A stretch of DNA of 64,000 bases, from the NCBI RefSeq assembly GCF_000002865.3, contig NW_001865041.1, forward strand, positions 82,486 to 146,485, given 5' to 3'. Positions 22,396-34,300 of this stretch are shown piece by piece. The translations under genes were made by a program, and so were the position numbers. Under the pieces are notes generated by a model. The model saw only the letters and a list, made by a program, of their open reading frames with translations, was not told the DNA's origin and searched no databases. The number at the start of each line of letters is the position of its first letter. Within the stretch, counting starts at the first letter, position 1. This stretch comes from Monosiga brevicollis MX1 (lineage: Eukaryota > Opisthokonta > Choanoflagellata > Craspedida > Salpingoecidae).

Positions 22396-23652
22396 TCAGA
22401 AGGCAGCACTCATGCTTGGTTGGCAAACTTGCTTGAGGAAGGCTTCGAGCTGTTTAAGAATGTCAGGGCCATTGGCACGAGTGGGAAGGACGTGCCCTCC
22501 CTGGTGTTCACAAACTATGGCAACAACGTCTGGGTGAGTTTCGGTGTGGACGGATAGCCAAGAGCACGGTAATTCTTGTTCAGGGAGAACGAGAGAGACC
22601 TGTAGCATTGCAAAAGTGCTGCCCGAGTTGGAGGGAGGCGTCACGACAAAAATCAGATTTCCCGTGTACGACAAAAACGGGTAAGTCTAACGGTCCCGGC
22701 CCCTGTAGGACACGCACGTGCTCAAGGGTGAACCAAAGGGGCAGTCGCGCTGGGTGACGTCAAGGACTGACTGGATGACAATAACATACCTCAAAGAGTG
22801 AGCGTGTCAGGCGATCGCTTGAAGGCGCCCCCGAGCACAGAATGGCAAAGCGTAGAGAGGGAATGGGAGCATCTACCGACATGCACAGCGGGTGGTGAAG
22901 GAGGAAGGAGCGGCAGGACATGGCCAAACCCATCCGGCACGAACGATCAGGTTTCCGTATACTCAGCGCAGCTAAGATGGCGGCTAGTCTGGCACCCTGT
23001 GAGAACCCCAGGACCTGGGTCGAGCATGGAGAAAGCCATGGTCAATTCTTGAGAGTACCTCGAGGCGGCATAGCGACGGTCCATCAGCGCAGGCAACCGT
23101 CAAAGGCAGTAACTTACGGCATCATAGGGACCATAGAGCTCGTTGACTTCGCGGATGTAGGCAAGAGCATCATCCAGACCCACGTATTCATCATCTTGGG
23201 CATCATACCACTCGTAGTACGGTGGTGCAAAGCACTGCTGTACAATCTCCTGTGCAGGCCTACAGCTCGTTGGCGTGCAGTGAGGCCAGGAAAGCAATGT
23301 TGACCGGGCTGGGTGGTTCATACTTGACCTACCCTTTGGCCGAGTGGACGGCATCCACAAAGTGGTAATGGCACAGCTTGGGTAGATCTCGGCACTACAG
23401 GCAGTCACTCATGAGCATGGGCCTGACCACCACCAGCTCGGGTGCGCTGTCACACCCGATGGGAGCATGAAAGCATACTTGAAAGCGCAGAATCTCGGCA
23501 GAGGTGCGCCAGCCATGCAAGCACAGAACCTTGGGTGCTTGCCCCGTAACCGCCACGCCGCCACCCAAATCACCCTCCTCTTCCTCAACCCCCTCGCCAG
23601 GACTGAGCTCAGGCAGGGTATACACGATCTTCGGGGGCAGCCGTGCCATCAT
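22396..23652 (-). CDS. FSH1/OVCA2-type serine hydrolase
   Basis: Alpha/beta hydrolase of the FSH1 family (yeast Fsh1-3, human OVCA2), probably a cytosolic esterase of unknown natural substrate. Exons on the minus strand: 23479-23652, 23333-23394, 23118-23259, 22945-23014, 22790-22872, 22600-22702, 22396-22529; 255 residues, phases consistent. Diagnostic parts: first strand KVLCLHGWRTSAEILRFQ, then HYHFVDAVHSAKGPAQE, acidic APPYYEWYDAQDDEYVG, nucleophile elbow VLGFSQGARLAAILA (catalytic Ser), LRFAILCSGAP, acid strand LPVFVVHGKSD, and CEHQGGHVLPT with the catalytic His. All three catalytic residues are present and the length is normal. Two adjacent Met codons could start it; I chose the outer. 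It is head-to-head with the ankyrin gene at 23947, separated by a long CT repeat. Confidence 0.9.
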
Positions 23653-23946
<294 letters not shown>

Positions 23947-24369
23947 ATGCAGGCGCTGGATCTGCATGAGGCAGCGCAGGAGGGCAACCGAGATGCTTTG
24001 GTGCAGGCCTTGGCCCACAATGATGTTAATGCGGTGGATGTGACGCTACACAATCGCACGGCCCTTCACTGGGCGGCCACCACAGGCAACGTGGCCTGCG
24101 TGCGCATCCTTTTGCAAGCGGGTGCCAATGTTCGTGCGGCACAGAGCAACAATGGCTGGCTACCCATTCACGCTGCTGCCGAGGCAGATGAGCCAGATGT
24201 TATCCGCGAGCTTGTTCGAGCAGACCCAGGCCTAGCGCTGGCCATTGACCGACACGGTGACACGCCCCTGGATGTTGCACAACGTTTTGGCCATGCTGAC
24301 TCCGTCCACGCCCTCCGGGAGGCCATCAACGCTTCACAGGCGTCCGGGTCAACCGCTTTCTCCTCCTAG
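23947..24369 (+). CDS. small ankyrin-repeat protein
   Basis: Single-exon 140-residue protein made almost only of ankyrin repeats. Visible repeats: DLHEAAQEGNRDALVQALAH, NRTALHWAATTGNVACVRIL, GWLPIHAAAEADEPDVIREL and GDTPLDVAQRFGHADSVHAL. Helix-turn-helix signatures (TALHWAA, LLQAGANV) are intact. No signal peptide or catalytic domain. It would act as an adaptor; the partner is unknown. It cannot be matched to a specific animal orthologue by eye. Confidence 0.85.
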   Translation: MQALDLHEAAQEGNRDALVQALAHNDVNAVDVTLHNRTALHWAATTGNVACVRILLQAGANVRAAQSNNGWLPIHAAAEADEPDVIRELVRADPGLALAIDRHGDTPLDVAQRFGHADSVHALREAINASQASGSTAFSS

Positions 24370-25120
24370 CCACAAGCCGACTCTTCTCTGTTCAAAAGGC
24401 CGGCCTTCTTCCCTGTTGACAGCCTGTGGCTGTTCTGCTCTAGAGACCCGGCACTTCCTCCGCTCTGTCCCCAGCCCAAGTTTAGTAGTGTACTCTGCCC
24501 CCTTTTTCTTTTTTTCTTTTTTTTTTTGGCTTTTTCTTTACTTTGGCCTTACACTCACCTCCTTGGCACGGAAGACGGCAACCCGCAGCCATTGCGATTG
24601 CGATGGCTGATTGCCCCCGAGGGGCCTTACTACCTCTTGCCCACGACGCCCGTCCTATCCAGAGCAATTGCATCAACCTACGATCCGTTGTTAAACACGG
24701 CCTTGTCGGATGGTGCAACTGGCACAGATGTCGCGTAATTGAGCCCCATAAGTGAATGCATGAATGTGCTGTGCTGTGCTGTACTGGATCAGTAAGCGTG
24801 ATGTGATACTGGAGCCGTTGATGGAAGGCCAGTGACTGTCAATTTGAACGATAAAACACCACTTTTACTAGGGGAAATGTGCGCGGCACAAATTTCCTCC
24901 ACAAACAGTCACCGTTTGGCAATTGAACAACAGGTTAAGCCCGACGACATGCACTCCATGGGGAAAGGCAGGACAAACAGCTCGTGCACGAGTACCGCAC
25001 ATATCCAGAGATGCGTTGAAATGTCAAGCCGGGCCTTGCAGACAGGTTCAAGAGAAAGCAGTTGACTTTTGCTACCCGCAATTGGGCTTGCGTTTCTTTT
25101 TTTTTCTCAGAGCCCGCTTC
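24370..25120. other. gap between convergent genes, no gene seen
   Basis: 751 bases with T-rich tracts (about 24500-24540 and 25090-25110). Frames here are short and lack recognisable content. Confidence 0.5.
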
Positions 25121-28100
25121 TTAGTGTAGGGAGACGGTTTGCTTCAGCTGTGCAGCAGCGCGCTCAGTGTAGTCCTGCATCGAGTGGTAGCAGTCGTCCA
25201 TCAAGTCGGAGAGTCGATCCAGAAAGTCCTCGCTCAACTCTTGACCCTTCTCCCAGAGCGTGCAGTCTGTGCCGACAATGCGGTCAGTTTCGGCCTTGAG
25301 AGCCTGCTGAGCACTGCCCATCATCTCAACAAAGTCTCGAGAGGTTTCCAAAAACCGTTGCTTTTCGCTTTCCATGCGCTCGCGCGCATCGTCCGACAAA
25401 GATCGCGTCGACTTGACCAGGTTATCGCGCTACACGGAACGAAAAAGCCATCAACAGTCGCGAATACGAATGAGTGGAATGGAGACATTGACGCAAGCAT
25501 GCCCAGGGCAAAAAAGGGAGGGGCCATCGGTCCATGTAAGATTCGTACCTTCTTGCCGAGCTGCTTCAAAGCATCGCGCGCGGATGCATCAACCGAGTCA
25601 AAGTGGCGATGGATTTGACGATGCAGCTGTGTCGTCTTGGTGGGCGCGTGCTCACAGAGCGACTTCTCAATGTTACCGCTCAAGTCACTCATCGACTTGA
25701 GAGCGCTGGCTGCTTGCTGGTAGGCATCCTCAAGCTCTGAATTGGCAATGGCCTTGCGAGTGCCCGCACTGAGGTTCTGGGCGCCCGCCTTGACCTGTTG
25801 AGTCCCTTGCACGACGGCCTGTCGAACGCGTTGAGACTCGTTCTCCGCAATCGGTGGGACTTCCTTCACGCCAGCGTGCAACTTGCGCACGGCCTCGGAA
25901 GCTCCCTCCTTACCGCGGTGGTACACGGCACCGGCTTTGTCGGCCAAGTGATGTGTCTGGGCCTTGACCTCATCTGCGACCTTTTGGCCGCGTTGGTGGG
26001 TACCCTCAAGCATGCCATCGACAAGACCACGCATGTCGTGCCAGGTGTCAGGGTGGGTCGTGAAGTGGACTTGCTCGCTGTACTTGTTTTCCTTCACCTG
26101 GTCAACAGCCTCGCGCAGCTTGTTGGTGGCGGTGGCACCAGCCTGTTGGCCGGCCGAAGCTGCTCGCTGCGCCGCATGCTGCGCCTTGTTTGCAGCAGAC
26201 TCGGCACCGTGGCGTGCCTTCTCAGTGTAGGCGGTACCTGTAGCCTCAATGTCCTCGAGCTTCTCGCCGGCGGTCTGGCGAGCAGCACGGAGTGAATCAG
26301 TGGCTTGGTCTGCCGTGCGGCGTGCCTGGCCTGAGGCGGTGTCCCATCCACTGGCCGCCTTGTCTTTGACATCAGCCCAGCGCTCACGGGCCTGATCGGC
26401 AACATGACCGGCATTTTCGCGGGTCGCCTGCCAGCCCTCGGACGCCTTGCTACGTGCATCGTGCCATGCCTGCTCGGTGCGGAGGGGTGTGCCAAAGAGA
26501 TAGTGCTGGGTTTGCTGCCACCATGTGGGCTGGGTGCCCAGGTTGCTAGCACGGGCGCTCAAGTCCTCTGCAGCTTCGTGGCCCGTGGCCTTGGCTGATT
26601 GCCAGGCCGATTCGGCGTTCTGCTTAATCTCTTCACCATGCTTGCCGGCTTTGGCACGGGCATCGGCGGCTTGCGCCTTGGCTTCGGCAGCGTGCGCCCG
26701 GGCCTTATCCATGGCCTCACCCGTTGCCTCTTGCACATGGGCTGCTGTGGCTTGCAACTTGGCTGAGGCCTTGTGGGCGGTCGACTTGAGGGATTCAGAC
26801 CACTCTTGAGCGTGCTCGGCTGCACTGGCACCAAGCACCTTTGACTTCTCCTTGGCCACATGAGCAGCCTTTTGCAAACGATCACCGAGCACCTTGCCTT
26901 CAGCACTGAGATGCTCCGAAGCAGTGGCCAGGCCGTCCTTGGAGGCGCTCAAACCGGCGTCAATGTGATCCCGCACGGTTGCATGGGGCGCCTCGGCCAG
27001 GCCCAAGCTGTACTCGAGTTGTTGAAGGTAGGAACTGCTGGCATCGGAGGGCTGCATCTGCTCCTTGGCCTGGTGATAAAGGTCACGGCTATATTGGCGA
27101 ATGTCGTCCGAGGTGTCGGCAAGCGCTGCACGGGCTTTGGTCAGCTGATCACCACTAAAGTCGGTCATCTCTGACATGGCGGAAGACAGGCGGCTGCCCC
27201 ACGTGTCGGCCTGGGCGGAGAGACGGGTGGCAATGGATTCGGCACTATCACGCAAGGCCTCGGCCTGCTCGGTCGCCTGATCGCGCAGTGTGGCCGTGGG
27301 TTTCTTCAAGCCCAGCTTTTCACGTAGACCGTGCTTCTGGGCGTGGGCGGCCTGCTTCTCGGCCTCAATCTTGGCTTCGTGTGCCGCCTCGGTCGCGCGG
27401 CCCGCCAGGGAGACGGCAGCGTCGCGAAGGAAGACAGCTTGGCTTTGCGAAGTTTCAATAAGATGGCTGGCCTGCTCGCGTAGCTTGGCGCCCTCGGCCT
27501 CCAGGCGTTGACGGGTGTTGGGTTGTTGCAGGCCCAGTGCTTGCTTCAAGCGGTCAAAGGTTGACGGCTCAAGAGATTCCTCGGCCAAGCGGGCCTCAAG
27601 GCTCTCGTACGCCTCACGGGCATCGAGAGAGCCCTGACGGACCAGTTCCTGTGCCTTGGCCAGCTGGGTGTTCACGCGATCACGGATGGTGGGGTTGGGA
27701 ACGTCCTGCAGCCCGAGGCGAGTCTTCAAGCGATCCATGCCTTTAAGTTCTTGACTCGTTTGGCTCTATGAACAGGACGCCAAATGCAAAGCAACAAAAA
27801 AAAAGCACAATGGAATTAAGATGGACACCGAGTCAACGCAGTCGTCGCACATCGAACAACGGAACAGGGTGTGACAAATCTGAGTATTGACTCATAGAAG
27901 ATGTGAAAACAACCGCAAGCTTACCTCGCGTTGAATGTAATCGGTGGCCGTATTCAGAGCTTCACGGGCGGATTGCGCAGCCTCGGTGGCCTTGGCTTGC
28001 GCGGTCTGCGCCCCGGTTTTGGCATTGATGGAGGCCGTCTCTGCGGCGCTAGCAGTCTTGGCTTGGGCAGACTTGAGGCCATCCTTGGCGGCGTGCAAGG

Positions 28101-28215
28101 CTCCAGTGGCCTTGTCGATGGTTTTTTCCGTTCCTTGCAGGATGTCATGGTCGCGTGCCCAGCTCGTGGCGAGAAGGGCGCACGCCAGCACGACTGCTAC
28201 GCGCAGCAAGCGCAT
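25121..28215 (-). CDS. secreted LEA-like, all-helical repeat protein
   Basis: 938-residue protein of unknown specific function. Exons on the minus strand: 27925-28215, 25549-27765, 25121-25429, in phase. It begins with a signal peptide (MRLLRVAVVLACALLATSWA), then runs almost without Pro or Gly as Ala/Lys/Glu/Gln-rich amphipathic helix with 11-residue periodicity, the pattern of group 3 LEA and apolipoprotein-like proteins. A motif LGLxxxPxxTxRD recurs at least four times (LGLQDVPNPTIRDR, LGLQQPNTRQRL, LGLKKPTATLRDQ, LGLAEAPHATVRDH), suggesting ancestral repeats of about 60-100 residues. A Trp-containing segment TWWQQTQHYLFGTPLR breaks the helices. No membrane anchor or catalytic motif. Possible roles are membrane or protein protection in the secretory path or lipid binding; this is inference. 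The acidic C-terminal segment has Cys residues (GTDCTLWEKGQEL). Confidence 0.82.
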
Positions 28216-29056
28216 GCTGACGGTTGTGGGACGGGTTTGAGCAAGTGGGATCCAGACTCACGGAGTGCGTAGGAGACGGGGGTTGGTGGAAGAAGGAAGC
28301 GGAGCAACAACTACTATTGTCGGCAGCTGGGATTCCTGTAAAATGACGCTTGTTTGTCAGTGCACACTATTCAAGAGATGGGAGCTTGCTGATGTGTCCA
28401 CGCGCCGTGTGGATCAGAGGAGCCTGCCTATGGCTGGGCAGGCCTTCCCTGGCCCATTCGAAATCACCAGGATGATGACCAGACACACATGTGTGGCGTG
28501 CGTGATGATGGCCATTCCGAGTGGCTGCATTGCAACGAATCACACCCGCCATCGGCTACAGACAGACTGCGTCTGGAGCTGGTCAGGGGATATTCAGAAA
28601 CTGGATGGGGGAGACTTCCAGTAGTGATACTGACTGGCAGGACCAAAGTGCAAGAGGGTCTTTTATCAGCAGGCAGCTCAGTTCACTTGCATGATTGATC
28701 ACCTTTGCGCCTGCGCCCAACGGGTGATGGCGTATTGGAGCTCTCTTGCAGGAAACCAAGCATCCTTATGAACAGGGCTCCAGACAAGCGTCCACATTGC
28801 TGCTGTGCAGCCAGAGCAAATGAACAGAACCAAGCTTGCTTCACGTGGAGAGAAAAGTGGCCTCCACCCGCCCACTCGCCTTCAACGTGTCAAGGCGTCT
28901 GTCTCTCTCTGCCTGCCAGACTCAACAAGGCGTGGCCATCCATGATGCGTGCGATGCGCGCCACCCCGCCAGCGCCAAAAAAAAAAAATCGATCAGCACA
29001 CTTGCAACGATCAGCTAGATCTGAAAATCTGACATTGAACCGCGAAGCAAAAACTA
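28216..29056. other. intergenic, no gene seen
   Basis: Upstream region of the LEA-like gene and the stretch before the tRNA. Short frames on the plus strand read as non-coding. No repeat of note apart from an A10 run near 28979. Confidence 0.45.
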
Positions 29057-29128
29057 AGGCACCTACGAGGATCGAACTCGTGGCCTTTGGTTTACGAGAC
29101 CAACGCTCTACCACTGAGCTAAGGCGCC
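29057..29128 (-). tRNA. tRNA-Thr (anticodon CGU)
   Basis: 72-nt cloverleaf on the minus strand. Acceptor stem GGCGCCU pairs with AGGUGCC (one G-U), discriminator U. D arm GCUC-AGUGGUA-GAGC. Anticodon stem UUGGU/ACCAA around loop CUCGUAA, giving anticodon CGU (reads ACG, Thr). T arm ACGAG-UUCGAUC-CUCGU. No intron. The internal A and B boxes (UAGCUCAGUGG, GUUCGAUCC) are intact, so it should be transcribed by Pol III. Confidence 0.95.
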
Positions 29129-29491
29129 GACTGACCCAGCTTCAGGTATTTTAATTTATAAATTGCAAAATTGGAAATGTGTGCATGAAGGCACAAACCT
29201 GATTTGAATTTTTTTCTTCTCTTTCGGTGGTGCTGCCAAATCAGGTCTCGGGTTTGTGGCTGGATTCGCTCTCGCACACGATGGTGAACCGAGTCCGTGG
29301 TGTGCGCATGCTTCGATTGTACAGGCACCAAACAATCAAAGCTTTGCGAGCTGTACTGTTGCGAGGCAGTCTTTTGTTGGTCTAATCTCATTGTTCCTCT
29401 CGTTCCGAGGGCAGGCAGGCTTCTTTGGCGGCGATGGCGGCAGCTACCATTGAACTGCCCGTGGCATCAGCTGATGTGATTCATTACCAAT
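29129..29491. other. gap between tRNA and Rho-like gene
   Basis: Holds the tRNA upstream side and the 5' region of the Rho-like gene. An alternative Met at 29434 opens another frame. No other gene seen. Confidence 0.4.
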
Positions 29492-31040
29492 ATGGCCAAG
29501 ACCGTCATGTTCTATGTCGCGCCACAGCAAGTAGCCACGCCACGTGCGCCCATGGTGCTGAGCACACCCACTGTCGGGGCCATCTCTTATCCCATGGTGC
29601 CTATCGTTGCTTTGACGCACCAGCGCGCGCCATCTCTTCGATCTCCGAGACCTTTCAAAATGCCGGGGCCCCTGCAACCTATTCATTGGCAGCTGACGAT
29701 CGCAAACTCAAGTTAACCAAGGCTACGGTACAGGAAACGCGTGCAGTCGAGCCGACTTTGGATGCCCGGGCCAGTAAGGTGGCACAAGAGCTCGATCAAA
29801 CTCTCGCACTCATGGCCTTGGGTGATTGGGCCGTTGGCAAGAGCGCCCTCCTGCACAGCCTCCTCAAGGCGCAAAGAACGAATCAGCCTGGGGCGACGTT
29901 GCATCACGATTTTGCAAACAACCCTGCCACTGTACCCCGGGTTCATGCCGACCTCCGCCCCTGGCGTCAGCTGCAAACTGAAGTGGACGGCACCCCGAAG
30001 AGTCGTCGTGATTCTGGCGCCCGTCGCTCCTTCCGTGCCAGCCTACGACGTCGCTCTGGTCGCCGCCCTACCGGTGCCCGACCCCCGAATACACTGGTCA
30101 CTACCCTCGAACTCCTCGAGGACTCTAGCCGCGATCAGTTTCAAATGGGACCCAGGTTGAACACCTCGCCTTTGAATGCGCCTTTGACCTCCGCCGCTTC
30201 CTACAGTCTGCAGCTCTACTCCCATATGGCTTTCTCACGCCGAGCGGCTGCAACTCACTTAGGAAACAATATTTTTTGCCAGGACGAGTTGACATTTTCC
30301 TGTTGTGCTTTGCAGTGGACAGTCGGGAAACACTGGCACATGTCACGACCCGGTGTGTCGACCGTCCGGGGTGCCGCCCAACCCTCCACTTGCATCTCCG
30401 AAGCTATTCACAATTCTTGTTTTGATTCGGGCCCCGTGCTTCTTATCCGCCCCAACGTGGGCTGCTACAAGGTCTCACCAATCGACCTCATTCAACATGT
30501 CATCTTGCTGGCAGGTGGTTTCCGGAAGTAAAAAAGCTGCAAGATTTGTGCAAAGCCCATGGCGTGCCCGCACCCGTTGCTGTGCTCGTGGGCCTCAAAA
30601 CCGATCTTCGGCACAATCGAGACAACAATGCCGTCATTATGGACTATGCACCCGCCGTAGGTTCCCACTGGCTTGGTTCTCCCACAGGCTTGGCGTTCAC
30701 CCCGCTACTGTGACTTTGGCTCAATGCCTTGGCTGCGCAGGTCTCACCCGCAAGTGGTCGTCAAACAGCCGCCAAGCTCGGCCTCCCCTATGTCGAGTGC
30801 AGTTGTCGAGCCTTGGAAGTGCAGGATCGCAGCGATGCCCCGGACAGCACGACAGGCCTCGATGATCTTCCCGCGTCCAGTTCGGGCGGCCGCCTGGCAG
30901 AACGATTGCGCCAGGCGCGGCAGGACATTGCCGACGCAGGTGAAACTTTGGATGTGGCCTCGAGTGACAACGATCCCGCCCTTGTGCTCGCGGCGGCCCT
31001 GGCCACCTGGCTAGAAGCACAAGCCACCAATGCCACATGA
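29492..31040 (+). CDS. divergent Rho-family small GTPase (gene model incomplete)
   Basis: Rho-like GTPase recognised from ordered motifs: P-loop ALGDWAVGKSALLHSLL (about 29810-29865), VDIFLLCFAVDSRETLAHV (30276-30340), RWFPEVKKLQDLC, the guanine-specificity loop VAVLVGLKTDLR, and GRQTAAKLGLPYVECS. Three downstream coding segments are firm and in phase: one ending at 30352, 30515-30656, and 30741-31040 with the stop. Their split codons rebuild RWFPEV, the Rho insert-side motif. Upstream, a Pro-rich start (MAKTVMFYVAPQQVATPRAP) and the switch I/II region lie in different frames that I could not connect with normal introns. The canonical DTAGQE switch II motif is not seen; FECAFDLRRF stands in its place. 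The C-terminus ends WLEAQATNAT, with no CAAX box. It may be an atypical GTPase, a decaying copy, or a stretch with sequence errors. Confidence 0.6.
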
Positions 31041-31193
31041 ACGTTTCAATCAACTTGAGCCGAGCGAGACGCGTGTTGACTTTACATGTATTACATGTTA
31101 ATACTTACTTGCCCTCCAAACAGACCAATGGTCAGCCACAGCACACCAAAACCCCGAGCCAGAAAGACAGCGCCCGAAACACGAATCGCCGAG

Positions 31194-31320
31194 CCACACA
31201 CACACACACACTCTCTCTCCCTCTCTCTCGCTCTCTCCCTCTCTCGCTCACACACACTCTCTCTCTCTCTCGCTCGCTCGCTCTCTCTTTCACAAACACA
31301 CACACACACACACACACAAA
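31194..31320. repeat. mixed (CA)n/(CT)n microsatellite
   Basis: Alternating CA and CT dinucleotide runs with a few G interruptions between the Rho-like gene and the membrane RING gene, 27 bases before the latter's start. Confidence 0.9.
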
Positions 31321-31346
31321 ACCACAAAAAGTTGTCGCGGAACGAC

Positions 31347-34300
31347 ATGGCATTTTGGTGGGACTTCGTGTGGCGCGAGAGAAGCCAAAGAGGCGGTGGG
31401 CGGAGATCGTGTGGTCCCGATGTCTGGAGAGGCACCGTGATTGCGGGTGTACTGACCCTGTTGCTTCAGGACTGGCGTGTGCAAAAGAGGGACCACAGCG
31501 AGGAGCTGAGGATATGTAGATGGTGTTGGGGGTGTCTTGAAGCTGCGACCTGATGCCCATGCAACGGACAACGTGGTCGAGCTGAATTGCTCGCCCTGTC
31601 CATACAACTGTGCGTGCCCATCAGTGGGCCTCTTGACCGCCTGGGGCAGCACTCAGGCTCCCCAGGCCCTTTTCCCACGCCCAATTCACGTCTGCTGATT
31701 GGAGCACCGTCAAGTTCCAGCCCGCCCACCGTGAAGCATGTCACGCCATTTTTGCAAGGTCAGATACGCGCAGGCTCCGACACAGCCTCCCGGACCCCTG
31801 CTTGCTGTGCTGCGGGCTTGATTCAGCCTTGGTTATGCTCACAACTCACGTGCACATATCAACTGATTGCTCGCTTTTCGTGCTTCCAACCTTCTCTGGT
31901 TACACATGCGCACGCGCCGCCACGTTGCTACCTCAGCTGGTGGCCGTCTTTGAGGCAGGGCGATGTGAGCTGGTCGGGAATAAGGCTGATTTTGTCCAAC
32001 TCGCGGTCGCTGCCGCCAAGGCCACGTATAGACACAAGCCCAAGGCCATTCTGACCATCACTGACCGTCGCTTCTCGATTGCTCCAGCCCCGGGCGAATC
32101 CTTTCGTGACGCTGGACGCTTGGAACACGAGTTTTCACTCCAGAATGTGCGAGATGCTTTTTGCGACAGGCACCACTCCCGCTATCTGGTCCTCGTCACG
32201 CGACGCGCAGATATCGTAATCAAACTTGCCAGCCACAAAGCCGCTGAAGAAGCCTTGCACATTCTTGAGCAACGCCTTGAACAACTCTCCGGCTCACAAA
32301 CGCCTTCGCGCCAAGCGTCTGCTGCCGAGGCCCCGGAAGACCCAAGCGACCAGCTGCCTCATCCCCTGACTGACGAAGATGAACAACTGCATCAAGCCGA
32401 GCTGGCCTTTCTCGGTGCTGACGATGTCCGAGATTCTGAAACCGCTGAGCCCGCCTTCCGGCACCGCCTGCGCTGGCGCCACGTCTTTGGCCCCTACGGC
32501 CGAATACCGAGCCTACACTTTGCCATGTCCCTGCTCGCGAGCGTTGCCATCCTAGCCTTTGTCTCAACTACTCCCGGCATGTTGCGCTTGCGGGCCCTCT
32601 TTGCGCTCGACTACACGCTCTCCTCCGTTCTTGGCCCCGTAGCATACTACAATAGTACTTTTAAACCTCTGCTGTTTCCCGACCACCCCTTCCTGACGCC
32701 CACACCGCGGGTGGAAGTCTTCGACCTACGCGCCACCTGGGAACCGCTGCATAGCCCGCGCTTGACACTTTTGGGTGCCATTTTCAGTGTTCAGCGCTTC
32801 TTTACCCCTGGGTCTTTCGTCTACGACCAATTCCTGTTGCTGCTGATTCCTGGCGCCATTGCCATTGTTTCGGCTGTCAGCGTGCTCACACGCTTTACCC
32901 ACTTACAAGAGGCCATCACGCAGCTCGTCGCTCGCAACGCCATTTCTCTCCGCGTTGGTCTCTGGTTGGCCTGTGCTGCCTTGCTCTTTGACGAGGCTGC
33001 CGCTCGGTGGAGCTGCTATGCCGTAGGCTTTCTGCGTACGTCCCGCGCACGCTAATCAGCTCAAGGGTCGACATGTATTCAAACCCGCTGGCTTCACCCA
33101 CTCACTCTTATCTCTGTCTTGGTGCACACCCGTTGGCAGCGGTCCTTCTCCTGGCCGCCGGCTTGACGTGCACACTCTACGCCATGTTCATTGGCCGTGT
33201 TCTGGATCAGGGCCGCTTCAATCAACTCGGCATTGCCACCTGTGGTCTGGTTATCTTCTTAGCAGGCCTTGAAGTACAGGCTTTGAGTTGGAACTTTGCG
33301 TACGTTTCGCTCCGCCCCAAACGTGCACTCCCACCAGCCTGTCCCGTTCGACCGGACGGCGCTGACCCTGGCTTATTGCTGTCTTTTCGACGTTCGTGCT
33401 TTGAGCAGCTCCGCGGTGTCCGTTGCATTAATGGGTATCGGCGCCTTCTGGGTCGCTTCGGCGCTGTTTGGAAGTGATGTAAGATGATTGATAGTACTCT
33501 GTAGAGGCCCACCACTTGTTGCGGAAGTGCCCTGCGCACTGCGCACCTTTTTGGGGGCCTACAAGAATAGCTCTTGTGCTCATTTTTATCTCGTTGCACG
33601 CAGCAATTGGGCATCGAACTCAATGCTCTCGCCAACGCCTTGCCAGCCTGCGGCGCTGTGATTTGGTTCTTCACAAGTGGTGGCAGCGTGGTACGCCCTG
33701 CGAAGAGAGCACCGCGTTGGTGTTTGACCTTCGTTCTCCTTTCTCGCAGGCCTACGCGGCCGCCATCTTAACCCGCTGACCACTCTTGATCTTGCTCGCT
33801 CGATTCTCCTTGATCTCACACTCACGCATGCTGTCTGATCTTTTAGGCCCTCATTGCCAGTGTGTATTTTGCCTTCAGAGTCGAGCAAGCCGGCGCGGTC
33901 TGTACACCGACCTTTGTGGTTTTTTTGTATTTGTTTTCGTTTTTATTGGGGTTTTTATTTTCATTTTTTCTTGTTTTTTTTTGGCTTGTTCGGCTTTGGC
34001 TGGCAGCGCCTCACATTTGCTGGCTCGGATTTGAATTTTCTGGCCGTACCCTGTTTGCTATAGATTCTGCTGCGAATGGTGGCGCTGGTACTCATAGCAC
34101 AGCGCGTTTGGTGGCGCTACGATGCCAATAGTACTGGGGGCCTACTCTCTTGGTCCATGATGCCCGTTGCTGCAATAGCACAGATTATCAGCACAATCAT
34201 GTGGTTGACGGCTGCAGCCAGCGTGCCCACACTTGTCACAAAGCTCCGACTGACATCAGCCATCGTTGGCTGCGTCATCTACTGGCTATGTTGCGCTCTG

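Noticed and set aside
33741-33780. Short exon ending AYAAAILTR-stop as the end of the membrane gene
   Set aside because: An acceptor exists, but skipping to 33847 continues the membrane segments in phase to the RING end; the short exon would truncate the protein without a downstream start.
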